From positions 104,995-168,994 of the forward strand of contig NZ_LFLU01000012.1 in NCBI RefSeq assembly GCF_001189965.1: a stretch of 64,000 nucleotides of DNA, written 5' to 3'. The notes under the pieces were generated by a model. The model had not been told where the DNA came from. It worked only from the letters and a program-made list of their open reading frames with translations, and searched no databases. Positions within the stretch are counted from its first letter, which is position 1; the number at the start of each line of letters is the position of its first letter. The DNA comes from Herbaspirillum rhizosphaerae (lineage in GTDB: Bacteria; Pseudomonadota; Gammaproteobacteria; Burkholderiales; Burkholderiaceae_D). This document shows positions 39,168 through 48,283 of this stretch, piece by piece. The position numbers were made by a program, and so were the translations under genes.

Positions 39168-41114
39168 TTACCTGGCCGCATCGGCGGGCTTGCCGGTCGA
39201 TGCGCCTGAAGTAATCGCCTCGCCGCCCTTCAGGATCTTGGTCTTTACCTTTTCCTTGACGAAATTGATATAAGACAGCATCTCCTGCTCGGCCAGCACA
39301 TTGGCGATCTGCTCCTGCTCGGTCTTGCGACGGGCGGCGTCAGGCGTTGCCGGCTGCGCTACCTTGGTCACGCGGAACACGCTGTAACCCTGGCCAGGCA
39401 GCTCTACACCGGTGTAAGCAGGCAACTTGGCGGTGTCGGCCTTCATGACGGCCAGGAACGCATCCTGGTTCCAGCCCTGGGTTTTTACGCGCGAGGCCAC
39501 CTTGACGTCGCCGAAACCTGCAGCGTCGTCCTTGGCCTTCAGTTCAGCCAGTTTGGCTTCGCCGGCTTTCTTCGCCAGCGCCATGGCTTCGTCTTGCGTC
39601 ACCAGTTCGCGCACCATGCTCTTGACTTCGTCAAACGGACGCTTGGTGACCGGCTTGTATTCCACGATGTGACCGGCCATCAGCGTGGTCGGAGCGATTT
39701 GCACCGCTTCCGTGTTGTGCTTGCCCTTGATGGTGTCGTCCGTAAACAGCGCCTTCAGGAACTTCGGATTGTTGTACGGCGTATTCGGCGCCAGCGCAGG
39801 GTTCGGCAGACGGGTGACGCCGGCGACCGTTTCGATCTTCAGCTTGAGCTTGTCGGCCACCGGCTTCAGGCTGTCGCCTTGTTCGTAGACGGTATTGTTG
39901 AAAATGTCGGCCAGTTCCGCATACTTCTTGGCGGCCAGCTGCTTCTTGATGTCGCCGGCGATTTCGCCTTTGACTTCATCCAGCGGCTTGACGCTGCCGG
40001 CCTTGATGCCGGTCAGCTGAATGATGTGATAGCCGAAGTCGGACTCCACCGGGTCGCTGATCTCGCCCTGCTTGAGCTTGTAAGCCGCATCTTCAAACGA
40101 CTTGAGCATGGCGCCCTTGCCGAAGAAACCGAGGTCGCCGCCCTGATCCTTGGAGCCCGGATCCTGCGAGTTGGCCTTGGCCAGCTTGGCGAAATCGCCC
40201 GGATTCTTGCGCAGTTGCGCGACCAGTTCGTCGGCCTTTGCCTTGATGGCAGCCTTGTCGGCCGCAGATGCGCCCTTCTTGACTTCCAGCAGGATGTGGC
40301 TGGCGCGGCGTTGCTCGTCGGTCGAGTATTGCTTGATGTTCTGATCGTAGTACGACTTGATGTCGGCATCGGACACGCTGACTTGCGCGGCCACTGCGGC
40401 GCTGTCGAGCACCACATATTCGATCCTGGCTTGCTCAGGCACTTCGAACTTGCTGCCGTTCTTGTCGTAGTAGGCCTTGACCATCTCGTCGGTGACCTTG
40501 ACCTGGCCGATGTAGGAAGCCGCCTTGAAGCTCAGTTCCTGCACCGAACGCTCCTGGTCGTTCAGGTCCGACAGGCGGGCCGACACGCTCTTCGGCGCGA
40601 AGGCCGTGCCTTGCACGGCGAAATTGAGCTGCTGCAGCGCCAATGCGCGGCGCTGGCTGGCTTCATAGCTCTTCGGCGTCAGGCCCTGGGCCGCCAGCAG
40701 CATGTTGTACTGTTCATTGTCGAACTTGCCGTCCGGCTTGATCAGGCCGGGGATCTGCATGATGTTCTGCTGCAGCGCCTGGTCGGTCACGGTCAGCTTG
40801 TCGTTGGCGACTTCCGCTGCCAGCGCGCGCTGGGCGATCAGGCTTTCCAGCACGTCGCGGCGTGCTTCCGGGGTATCGAACACCTTGGTGTCGATCTGGC
40901 CGCCGGCCATCTGGCGCAGGCGCTCCAGTTGCTGACGCTGCGCGGCGTCCCATTCTTCCTTGGTGATAGTCTGCCCGGCCACCTTGGCCACGGCATTGTC
41001 GCCATCGCCGAAGCCGCTATAGCCTTGCACGCCGAAGAATGCGAAAGACGGGACGATAAGCAGCAGCAGCAAGAACTGCATCAAGCGCTGATGGTTACGG
41101 ATAAATTCAAACAT
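39168..41114 (-). CDS. ppiD: Membrane-anchored periplasmic folding factor PpiD
   Basis: This 648-residue protein has a short cytoplasmic N-terminus, one membrane anchor (about 13-30) and a large periplasmic part. That part has a SurA_N-like chaperone region and a parvulin domain (about 262-365: [38 protein letters not shown]), then a second helical region. PpiD sits at the SecYEG exit and assists translocated proteins. The length fits the family. A small-RNA-like terminated transcript precedes it at 41158-41252. Confidence 0.95.
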   Translation of the reverse strand: MFEFIRNHQRLMQFLLLLLIVPSFAFFGVQGYSGFGDGDNAVAKVAGQTITKEEWDAAQRQQLERLRQMAGGQIDTKVFDTPEARRDVLESLIAQRALAAEVANDKLTVTDQALQQNIMQIPGLIKPDGKFDNEQYNMLLAAQGLTPKSYEASQRRALALQQLNFAVQGTAFAPKSVSARLSDLNDQERSVQELSFKAASYIGQVKVTDEMVKAYYDKNGSKFEVPEQARIEYVVLDSAAVAAQVSVSDADIKSYYDQNIKQYSTDEQRRASHILLEVKKGASAADKAAIKAKADELVAQLRKNPGDFAKLAKANSQDPGSKDQGGDLGFFGKGAMLKSFEDAAYKLKQGEISDPVESDFGYHIIQLTGIKAGSVKPLDEVKGEIAGDIKKQLAAKKYAELADIFNNTVYEQGDSLKPVADKLKLKIETVAGVTRLPNPALAPNTPYNNPKFLKALFTDDTIKGKHNTEAVQIAPTTLMAGHIVEYKPVTKRPFDEVKSMVRELVTQDEAMALAKKAGEAKLAELKAKDDAAGFGDVKVASRVKTQGWNQDAFLAVMKADTAKLPAYTGVELPGQGYSVFRVTKVAQPATPDAARRKTEQEQIANVLAEQEMLSYINFVKEKVKTKILKGGEAITSGASTGKPADAAR

Positions 41115-41156
41115 TGGTCAGCCGATCACGAAATCACAAACAAATGACATCAAATA

Positions 41157-41184
41157 AGAAAAAAGGCGAACTCACGTTCGCCTT
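41157..41184 (-). terminator. Rho-independent terminator of the candidate small RNA
   Basis: On the minus strand AAGGCGAAC-GTGA-GTTCGCCTT is a perfect 9-bp stem followed by TTTTC, giving six Ts at the 3' side. It lies 43 bp before the ppiD start. Confidence 0.82.
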
Positions 41185-41252
41185 ATAGCAATGCTACCGC
41201 TGGCGGAGCAGACTGCGGCCTGCCCTTGAGGATGCCGCCTTGGCAACACCCG
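41158..41252 (-). ncRNA. Candidate small RNA or terminated leader upstream of ppiD
   Basis: A minus-strand promoter-like pair (41259-41287) would start transcription near 41252, and an intrinsic terminator ends it near 41158. The roughly 95-nt product has no sizeable reading frame. It can form several hairpins: TGTTGC/GCGGCA, GGGCAG/CTGCTC, TAGC-ATT-GCTA and the terminator stem. It lies in the gap between ppiD and the divergent small gene. It is either a free small RNA or an attenuated ppiD leader. Confidence 0.5.
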
Positions 41253-41258
41253 CGCGTC

Positions 41259-41287
41259 ATTATACACAGCCGGCGGGGTCAAGTCAC
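41259..41287 (-). promoter_or_regulatory. Promoter of the candidate small RNA / ppiD
   Basis: On the minus strand there is a perfect TATAAT (41259-41264), a 17-nt spacer and GTGACT (41282-41287) as a four-of-six -35. Confidence 0.6.
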
Positions 41288-41386
41288 CGATACTGCCGCC
41301 GGGAAATACCTCGGGATTCCCGCTTTTGCGTCCGGGCTTACGTTATCATCCAGCCCAAAACACGCCCCGGCACAAAAGGAACGAAC

Positions 41387-41611
41387 ATGGCAAAACTGGA
41401 AGATATCGTCAAACGGCAGAAACACGGCGCGCAATTCGTGCTGTCGGCGCAGATGCTGGGCATGGACGTGGCCACCTTCGACACGGTTGCCCAAACCTGG
41501 ATAGAACGCGGCGGCCCCGGATTCGCGGCGACCGGCGTACCGTTTCGCAAGGTGATCGACGGCGAATTCCTGATTGCCCGTCTTACCGTGACCAAGACCG
41601 ATCCGGACTAA
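41387..41611 (+). CDS. Small conserved-looking protein of unknown function
   Basis: This 74-residue protein has an AAAGGA site seven bases before the ATG. It is soluble with no signal peptide, mixed helix and strand, and the recognisable core GGPGFAATGVPFRKVIDGEF. I do not recognise a domain. It is divergent from the ppiD leader and converges on the acyl-CoA ligase gene. The good ribosome binding site and coding-like third positions support it. Confidence 0.65.
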   Translation: MAKLEDIVKRQKHGAQFVLSAQMLGMDVATFDTVAQTWIERGGPGFAATGVPFRKVIDGEFLIARLTVTKTDPD

Positions 41612-41632
41612 GGGCCGCTAACCGTATCGGCC

Positions 41633-42886
41633 TCACTCGTACTTGCGCGCGTCCTCAATGACCTTGCCGTCGTTGGGCAAACTCCCCGGCGCCGCAAACA
41701 GCACTTCTCCGCGCAATTTGGTGATGTCGCGCACGCTGTCGGCAACCGCCGCCGCCTGCGCCACCGCGCTGTCCATGTCCATGGTTTCGCAATGCAGCGT
41801 CATGCTGTCGTTGGCCATTTCACCGCTGACCACCAGGCGCGCCTTCAGGATCAGCGCGTGCCGGCGCGTGATCTCGGCCACCTGCGACGGATGCACGAAC
41901 ATGCCGCGCACCTTGGTGGTCTGGTCCGCCCGCCCCATCCAGCCCTTGATGCGCGTATTGGTGCGTCCACACGGAGAAACGCCGTCCAGCACTGCCGACA
42001 GATCGCCGGTGCCAAAACGGATCAGCGGATAGTCGGGATTGAAGGACGTCACCACCACTTCGCCGACCTCGCCCGGTTGCACCGGATCGCCGGTGCCGGG
42101 GCGCACGATTTCCAGGATCAGTTCTTCATCGAGGATCATGCCCGGATTGACCTTGCCGTCGCTGATCGACTCGTAGGCGATATTGCCGATATCGGCCGAC
42201 GCATACAGTTGCAGCACGTTGGGGACGCCGTGCTCGTGAAACCAGTGGCGCAGCGATGGCGGCAAGGCTTCGGCGCTGACCAGCGCGCGTTGCAGGCTGT
42301 CGAGGGCGACGCCCATTTCCTGCGCTTTTTCGATGATGATCTTGAGGAAGGACGGCGTGCCGACATAGGCATCCGGCCTGAGCGCCGCCATGGTCTGCAC
42401 CTGCAACTCGGTCTGGCCGATGCCCGACGGAATCACCGCGCAGCCGATCTTGGCCGCCGCGCCCTCGGCCATGAAAGCCGCCGGCGTGAAATGATAAGAA
42501 AAACAGTTCTGGATGATGTGACCGGCGCGCAGCCCCAGCGCGCGCATCGGCCGCTCGAAACGCCACCAGTCGCGCTGATGCCCTTCCGGATCGAAGATCG
42601 GTCCCGGCGAGACGAACAGGCGGCGCAACTGGCGATGCGGCGTGGTGTTGAGTCCGCCGAACGGCGGCGCGGCGCTCTGCAAATCCTTCAGGTCCGACTT
42701 GCGCGTGACCGGCAATTGCGCCAGTGCAGCGCGGTCGCGGATGTCGCCGGCGTTGACGCCTTTGAGGATGCGACTCCAGCCTTCCGCACCTTGTGCGCGC
42801 GCCATCAGATCCGGCAAAGCCTGCATGAGCGCTTTCTCGCGCTGTTGCGGATCGCGTTGTTCCAGAGAATCAAGAGTGTCAGACAT
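41633..42886 (-). CDS. Phenylacetate-CoA-ligase-like (PaaK-type) adenylate-forming enzyme
   Basis: This 417-residue AMP-forming ligase has the PaaK-like order: an adenylate-binding region around LQLYASADIGNIAYES, FGTGDLSAVLDG with R and K in the hinge (GWMGRADQTTKVRGMFVHP), and a C-terminal subdomain ending GKVIEDARKYE. It should activate an aromatic or other carboxylate to its CoA ester. It is the last gene of the LIV-type ABC operon, 80 bp after the second ATPase. The substrate is probably what the transporter imports, and its identity is open. Confidence 0.83.
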   Translation of the reverse strand: MSDTLDSLEQRDPQQREKALMQALPDLMARAQGAEGWSRILKGVNAGDIRDRAALAQLPVTRKSDLKDLQSAAPPFGGLNTTPHRQLRRLFVSPGPIFDPEGHQRDWWRFERPMRALGLRAGHIIQNCFSYHFTPAAFMAEGAAAKIGCAVIPSGIGQTELQVQTMAALRPDAYVGTPSFLKIIIEKAQEMGVALDSLQRALVSAEALPPSLRHWFHEHGVPNVLQLYASADIGNIAYESISDGKVNPGMILDEELILEIVRPGTGDPVQPGEVGEVVVTSFNPDYPLIRFGTGDLSAVLDGVSPCGRTNTRIKGWMGRADQTTKVRGMFVHPSQVAEITRRHALILKARLVVSGEMANDSMTLHCETMDMDSAVAQAAAVADSVRDITKLRGEVLFAAPGSLPNDGKVIEDARKYE

Positions 42887-42966
42887 GAAAGTACCGTGTG
42901 CGTAGGCTGAAGAAAAAAATGCGGCGAGGATGCCAATGACGCCGGTCGTACATCGATCTGCCGGTG

Positions 42967-43770
42967 TCAGGCCAGCCAGCGTTTGCGGCGCCGGTAAAAT
43001 TTCATGTCGCGGAAGTTCTTGCGTCCCGCCGCCGACACGCCGAGATAAAACTCCTTGACGTCTTCGTTGCTGGCCAGATCGTTGGCCGCGCCCTCCATCA
43101 CCACGCGGCCGTTTTCCAGGATGTAACCGAAGTCGGCGTAACGCAGCGCCACCATGGTGTTCTGTTCCGCCAGCAGGAAGGACACGTTTTCCTTGGTGTT
43201 AAGGTCTTTGACGATCTCGAAAATCTCTTCCACGATCTGCGGCGCCAGTCCCATCGACGGCTCGTCGAGCAGGATCATCGACGGCTTGGCCATCATGGCG
43301 CGGCCGATCGCCGTCATCTGTTGTTCGCCGCCGGAGGTATAGCCGGACTGCGACTTGCGGCGCACCTTCAGGCGCGGGAAGTAATCGTAGATTTTTTCCA
43401 GCTCCTGCTTCACTTCGCTGTTGCTGATGTTGCGCGTATAGGCGCCGGTCAGCAGGTTCTCTTCCACGGTCAGGTGGCCGAAACAATGCCGGCCTTCCAT
43501 CACCTGGATCACGCCGCGCTTGACCAGGTCGTTCGGCGTCAATTGATCGACGCGCTCGCCCCTGAACTCGATGCTGCCCTTGGTGACGTCGCCGCGCTCA
43601 GCCGTCAGCAAGTTGGAAATCGCCTTGAGCGTAGTGCTCTTGCCAGCGCCGTTGGCGCCCAGCAGCGCCACGATCTTGCCTTCCGGCACCGCCAGCGACA
43701 CGCCCTTGAGGACCAGGATCACGTGGTCGTAGATGACTTCGATGTTGTTGATATTCAGTGCTGTACCCAT
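42967..43770 (-). CDS. LIV-type ABC transporter ATPase (LivF-like)
   Basis: This 267-residue ATPase has Walker A GANGAGKSTTLKA, signature TSGGEQQMTAIGRA and Walker B MILLDEPSMGLAP. It is of the high-affinity branched-chain amino-acid type (HAAT). The ATG at 43770 follows GGAGCGAGC; a longer frame starts with TTG. The C-terminus has a 20-residue basic tail (RRKRW) beyond the usual LivF end. It pairs with the LivG-like ATPase at 47405-48277. Confidence 0.9.
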   Translation of the reverse strand: MGTALNINNIEVIYDHVILVLKGVSLAVPEGKIVALLGANGAGKSTTLKAISNLLTAERGDVTKGSIEFRGERVDQLTPNDLVKRGVIQVMEGRHCFGHLTVEENLLTGAYTRNISNSEVKQELEKIYDYFPRLKVRRKSQSGYTSGGEQQMTAIGRAMMAKPSMILLDEPSMGLAPQIVEEIFEIVKDLNTKENVSFLLAEQNTMVALRYADFGYILENGRVVMEGAANDLASNEDVKEFYLGVSAAGRKNFRDMKFYRRRKRWLA

Positions 43771-43887
43771 GCTCGCTCCAGCTTGTCCTGCTTTGTTTGA
43801 ACCTGCTTGCTCAATGCCGCTCAATCCTGCTCAAAAAAGCGTCGGCGCGCCCGACACACTTCAACACGCCGACGCCAAGGCCTGAAC

Positions 43888-45207
43888 TTATTTCATGCAG
43901 GCTGGGGTAATACCTTTTTCTTTTGCATACTTGGCGGCCGACGCCTTGAACAGCGGGTGGATCAGGTTCTTGTTGCCTTCGATCCAGTCCGACACCAGTA
44001 CCCATTTGCTGCCGTCCCATTGCTGGATCTTGACCTTGCCCGAACCCTCGTGGTTGTCGCAGGAAGTCTTGATCTCAGGCAGCAGGCCGGTGGCGCCCAG
44101 TTGTTGCAGACGGGCGTTGGTGATGTTCAGGTTTTCCAGGCCCCAGCGCACGTCTTCGCCGCTCATGACCTTCTTGCCGAACTTGCCTTGCGCAGTACGC
44201 ACGGCTTCCACCGTCGCCAATGCGGCAGAGACGCCGCGGTTGTACAGCACCGAACCGATCTTGTTCTTGTCCTGCAGGTTGCCCTTGCCGGCGCCGTAGA
44301 CCACCTTCTCGATGTCGGCGATCAGCGGCACGCCCTTGCCGGCCACGTTCCAGGTCGCGCTCAGATAGCCCTTGGCGGCGTCGCCCGCAGGAATGGTGTC
44401 TTCCTCAGAGCCGGCCCACCACGAACCGATGATCTTGTCGCGCGCATAACCGACCTTTTGCGCCGCCTTCAGTGCGGTCTGGTTCATCACGCCCCAGCCC
44501 CAGAAAATCACGTAGTCCGGATTCTCCTGACGGATCTTCAGCCACTGCGCGCCCTGCTCGTTGCCGGGATGCGCCACAGGGATTTCGACCAGCTTGAACT
44601 TGCCGATGCTGGCTTCCGCTTCCAGCGCGACGATAGGCTCCTTGCCGTAGGCCGAATCGTGATACAGGAACACGATCTTCTTGCCGCTCAGTGAACCGCC
44701 GTTCTTGGTCGTGAGGTATTTGACGATGGCCGACACCTGCATCTGATAAGTCGTCACCAGCGGGAAGGCGTAAGGGAACACCGAGCCGTCCACCGCATCG
44801 GTGCGGCCATAGCCGATCATCAGCAGCGGCACCTTGTCCTCGGCGCTCTTGTCGATCAGCGCGTAGGAAATACCGGTCGCCATCGGATTGATGGCGGTGC
44901 CCTTGGTGACCGTGTTCTTGTTCTTCATGCGCTCGTAGCACTCCACGCCCTTGGCGTTGTTGTACTCGGTTTCGCACTCTTCCCACGACAGCTTGACGCC
45001 GTTGACGCCGCCGTCCTTGAGATTGACGTAATTGAGATAGTCGACATAGCCGCCGTAATACGACTGGCCGTTGGTGCCGTAAGGGCCGACCCGATAGCTC
45101 GGAATCGCGATGAACTGATCGTTGGCCTGCGCCATCGCCGGCAGCGCGGGAGCCAACAAGCTTGCAGCGACGGTCGCGGCAAGTACCAGCTGTTTGATAT
45201 TTTTCAT
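43888..45207 (-). CDS. LIV-type ABC transporter substrate-binding protein
   Basis: This 439-residue periplasmic binding protein has a signal peptide ending PAMA (about 1-26) and a type-I (LivJ-like) bilobal fold with VFLYHDSAYGKEPIVALEA in the first lobe. CAAGGAGACACGT precedes the ATG. It is longer than LivJ (about 370 residues), as in the group linked to aromatic or acyl compounds. Because the operon has two CoA ligases, a carboxylic acid rather than leucine is the likelier ligand. Confidence 0.9.
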   Translation of the reverse strand: MKNIKQLVLAATVAASLLAPALPAMAQANDQFIAIPSYRVGPYGTNGQSYYGGYVDYLNYVNLKDGGVNGVKLSWEECETEYNNAKGVECYERMKNKNTVTKGTAINPMATGISYALIDKSAEDKVPLLMIGYGRTDAVDGSVFPYAFPLVTTYQMQVSAIVKYLTTKNGGSLSGKKIVFLYHDSAYGKEPIVALEAEASIGKFKLVEIPVAHPGNEQGAQWLKIRQENPDYVIFWGWGVMNQTALKAAQKVGYARDKIIGSWWAGSEEDTIPAGDAAKGYLSATWNVAGKGVPLIADIEKVVYGAGKGNLQDKNKIGSVLYNRGVSAALATVEAVRTAQGKFGKKVMSGEDVRWGLENLNITNARLQQLGATGLLPEIKTSCDNHEGSGKVKIQQWDGSKWVLVSDWIEGNKNLIHPLFKASAAKYAKEKGITPACMK

Positions 45208-45297
45208 ACGTGTCTCCTTGTGTAGTTTTACCCATGTGCGCGCCTCATTTTTATTTCTGTGCGCGCATCGTTTTACTTCTGCAGAACATGTAATGCA

Positions 45298-46374
45298 TTA
45301 GTGCGGGAACGGCCACAGGCGCAACTTCTCCTTGGTGATCTGCCACAGGCGCGCCAGTCCGTGCGGCTCAACAATCAGGAAGAAAATGATCAGGCCGCCG
45401 AACAGCATGAGCTGGATGTGCGACACCGTTGCATTGGTGAACGGCAGGTGCAGGAAAGACGCCAGCGGCGGCAGCACGTTGTCGAGGAAGATCGGCAGCA
45501 GCAGGATGAAGGCCGAGCCGAGGAAAGCGCCGAGTATGCTGCCCACGCCGCCGATGATGATCATGAACAGGATGCGGAACGACAGATCCAGCGAAAAGCC
45601 GTCCGGCTCCACCGAGCCGAGATAGCAGAACGCATACAGCGCGCCCGCCACGCCGCAGAAAAACGAACTCACCGCAAACGCCAGCAGCTTGGTGCGCATC
45701 AGCTGGATGCCGATCACTTCCGCCGCCACGTCCATGTCGCGCACCGCCATCCAGGCGCGGCCGGTCGAGGAGCGCACCAGGTTTTTGGCCAGCATCGCCA
45801 TCACGCAGACGATGCCGAGCACGAACAGGTATTTCTTCACCGGCGAGTTGATATCGATGCCGAAGAAATCGATCTTCTGCGTGCTGATCACGCCGGAAGA
45901 ACTGTTATTGGAAAACCAGGAAAACTTGGTCAGCGCCCACACCACGAAGAACTGCGCCGCCAGCGTCGCCACCGCCAGATAGAAGCCCTTGATCCGCAGC
46001 GAAGGCAGTCCAAACACGATCCCCACCAGCGCGGCGCAACCGCCTGCCAGGATGAAGGACAGCACAATGGGAATGCCTTCAATGCGCAGCTGGAAGTTGT
46101 AGGCGGCATAAGCCCCCACCGCCATGAACGCCGCCGAGCCGAGCGACAATTGACCTGCGTAGCCGGTCAGGATATTCAGCCCCAGCGCCGCCAGCGCAAA
46201 CACCAGAAAAGGAATCAGGATCGCCGAGAACCAGTACTCGCTGCCGATCAACGGAATGCCGACGAAAGCAATCGCCAACAGTATCGCCATGCCGATGCGA
46301 TCCTGCCGGATCGGGAAAATCTGACTGTCGGCGATATACGACGTCTTGAACTGCCCGGCCTCACGATAAAGCAT
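45298..46374 (-). CDS. LIV-type ABC transporter permease (LivM-like)
   Basis: This 358-residue membrane protein has about ten hydrophobic segments and the LivM-type core LNILTGYAGQLSLGSAAFMA plus SGRAWMAVRDMDVAAEVIG, the cytoplasmic coupling loop. AGGAGAAACACT precedes the ATG. It forms the channel with the LivH-like permease encoded just upstream. Confidence 0.92.
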   Translation of the reverse strand: MLYREAGQFKTSYIADSQIFPIRQDRIGMAILLAIAFVGIPLIGSEYWFSAILIPFLVFALAALGLNILTGYAGQLSLGSAAFMAVGAYAAYNFQLRIEGIPIVLSFILAGGCAALVGIVFGLPSLRIKGFYLAVATLAAQFFVVWALTKFSWFSNNSSSGVISTQKIDFFGIDINSPVKKYLFVLGIVCVMAMLAKNLVRSSTGRAWMAVRDMDVAAEVIGIQLMRTKLLAFAVSSFFCGVAGALYAFCYLGSVEPDGFSLDLSFRILFMIIIGGVGSILGAFLGSAFILLLPIFLDNVLPPLASFLHLPFTNATVSHIQLMLFGGLIIFFLIVEPHGLARLWQITKEKLRLWPFPH

Positions 46375-46459
46375 AGTGTTTCTCCTGTGTCTCCATGCGG
46401 CGAAGCCTCAATGTGCTTCGTCCTTTATTTTCTGCTGCAGCCCTTGCGGTCACGCCCGC

Positions 46460-47374
46460 TCAGACCCGGTCGATATGCCGTTCGCCAAACAATCCCTCCG
46501 GACGCACCAGCAGGAACAGCAAGGCAAATACATAAGGAAACCATCCCTCGATGCCGCCGAAGTTGCCGCCGAACAGATCCTGCAACACCGGTGGGATATA
46601 GATCTCGGCCAGCTTCTCTGACGCGCCGATGATCAGGCCGCCGACAATCGCGCCGGGGATCGATGTGAAGCCGCCCAGAATCAGCACCGGCAACGCTTTC
46701 AGCGCCGTCATGGTCAGCGCGAACTGCACGCCATTGCGCGAACCCCACAGCAAGCCCGCCACCAGCGCAACAAAGCCGGCCACGCCCCACACCACCGCCC
46801 AGATATGTTGCAGCGGAATGCCCAGCGACAGCGCCGCCTGATGATCGTCGGCGACGGCGCGCAGCGCGCGGCCGACCTTGGTGCGCTGGAAGAACAAGGC
46901 CAGCAGCGACACCAGCGCAATCACCATGCCCGACGCAAACAAGTCGAACTTGGAGATGCCGATACCGATACTGTCCATGATGGACATGATGGGTTCGTCG
47001 ACGATGCCCAGATCGATGGCGCGCACTTCGCTGCCGAACAGCAAAGGTCCCAGTCCCTCCAGGAAAAACGCCAGTCCGATGGTCGCCATGAACAGCGTGA
47101 TCGGCGGCTGATTGACCAGCTTGCGCAAGACGAAGCGCTCGGTCGCCAGCCCCACCAGAATCATCACCACGAACGAACCGATGATGGCGGCCCACATCGG
47201 CATGCCCTTGTCCATCAGGCCGACCACGGCCAGTGCAGCGAAATACACCATCGCGCCCTGGGCAAAATTGAATACGCCCGAGGCCTTGTAAATCAGTACG
47301 AAGCCCAGCGCCACCAGCGAATACATCAGGCCGGACAGCAAACCGCTGAGCGTCACTTCAAAGAAAAATTGCAT
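46460..47374 (-). CDS. LIV-type ABC transporter permease (LivH-like)
   Basis: This 304-residue membrane protein has about eight hydrophobic segments, begins LSGLLSGLMYSLVALGFVLI and has the coupling loop TKVGRALRAVADDHQAALSL. GGAGAACGCAG precedes the ATG. It lies 30 bp after the LivG-like ATPase and 85 bp before the LivM-like permease. Confidence 0.92.
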   Translation of the reverse strand: MQFFFEVTLSGLLSGLMYSLVALGFVLIYKASGVFNFAQGAMVYFAALAVVGLMDKGMPMWAAIIGSFVVMILVGLATERFVLRKLVNQPPITLFMATIGLAFFLEGLGPLLFGSEVRAIDLGIVDEPIMSIMDSIGIGISKFDLFASGMVIALVSLLALFFQRTKVGRALRAVADDHQAALSLGIPLQHIWAVVWGVAGFVALVAGLLWGSRNGVQFALTMTALKALPVLILGGFTSIPGAIVGGLIIGASEKLAEIYIPPVLQDLFGGNFGGIEGWFPYVFALLFLLVRPEGLFGERHIDRV

Positions 47375-47404
47375 CTGCGTTCTCCGCTTGTTCTGTTCGC
47401 TGGA

Positions 47405-48277
47405 TTAATGTGATGTGCCGAGATAGGCCTTGATCACTTCCGGATTGGCCATCACTTCGTCCGGCGTGCCATCGCCGATCTTCTTGCCGTAGTCGAGCAC
47501 GACCACGCGGTCCGAGATATCCATCACGACGCCCATGTCGTGCTCGATCAGCACGATGGTGGTGCCGAACTGTTCGTTGACGTCGAGGATGAAGCGGCAC
47601 ATGTCCTGCTTCTCTTCCACGTTCATGCCGGCCATCGGCTCGTCCAGCAGCAGCATGCTCGGCTCGGCCGCCAGTGCGCGCGCCAGTTCGACGCGCTTTT
47701 GCAGGCCGTAAGGCAGGCGTCCCACCGGCGTCTTGCGGATGTGCTGGATTTCGAGGAAGTCGATCACCTCTTCGACTTTGTGGCGATGCAGGATTTCTTC
47801 GTTGCGCGCCTTGCCCCACCAGATCGCATTGGCAAGAAAGCTGGAATGCATCTTGGTGTTGCGTCCGGTCATGATGTTGTCAAGCACGGTCATGCCCTTG
47901 AACAGCGCAATGTTCTGGAAGGTGCGCGCAATGCCCTGGCGCGCCACCTTGCTGGGATGCATGCTGTGGCGCTGCTCGCCGCGGAACATGATGCTGCCTT
48001 TTTGCGGATGGTAGACGCCGTTGATGACGTTGATCATCGAGCTCTTGCCGGCGCCGTTGGGGCCGATGATGGCGCGGATCTCATGTTCGCGCACATTGAA
48101 CGAGATGTCGGTCAGCGCCTTGACGCCGCCGAAGGACAGCGAAATATTCTGCAGGTCCAGCACGACCTCGCCGATCTTGCGACCGCCTTCATCCGCCGCC
48201 GGTGCATCCTGTCGCGCGGGTTCCGCCTGCTGCATGGGTTGCACTTCTTCCGTGATATGTCTTTTCATGGTGGTCAT
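47405..48277 (-). CDS. LIV-type ABC transporter ATPase (LivG-like)
   Basis: This 290-residue ATPase has Walker A GPNGAGKSSMINV and Walker B MLLLDEPMAGM. The signature loop reads GLQKRVELARALA, in which the usual LSGGQ is replaced by LPYGLQ, as in many LivG-like proteins. The N-terminus carries about 35 extra residues before VVLDLQN. The start lies 6 bp after the stop of the acyl-CoA ligase; an internal ATG at 48268 is also possible. Confidence 0.9.
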   Translation of the reverse strand: MTTMKRHITEEVQPMQQAEPARQDAPAADEGGRKIGEVVLDLQNISLSFGGVKALTDISFNVREHEIRAIIGPNGAGKSSMINVINGVYHPQKGSIMFRGEQRHSMHPSKVARQGIARTFQNIALFKGMTVLDNIMTGRNTKMHSSFLANAIWWGKARNEEILHRHKVEEVIDFLEIQHIRKTPVGRLPYGLQKRVELARALAAEPSMLLLDEPMAGMNVEEKQDMCRFILDVNEQFGTTIVLIEHDMGVVMDISDRVVVLDYGKKIGDGTPDEVMANPEVIKAYLGTSH

Positions 48278-48283
48278 GCAGGC

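Noticed and set aside
41185..41345. A tRNA gene between ppiD and the small divergent gene
   Set aside because: No T-loop, anticodon stem or CCA-end pattern fits on either strand; a terminator-bounded small RNA explains the structure better.
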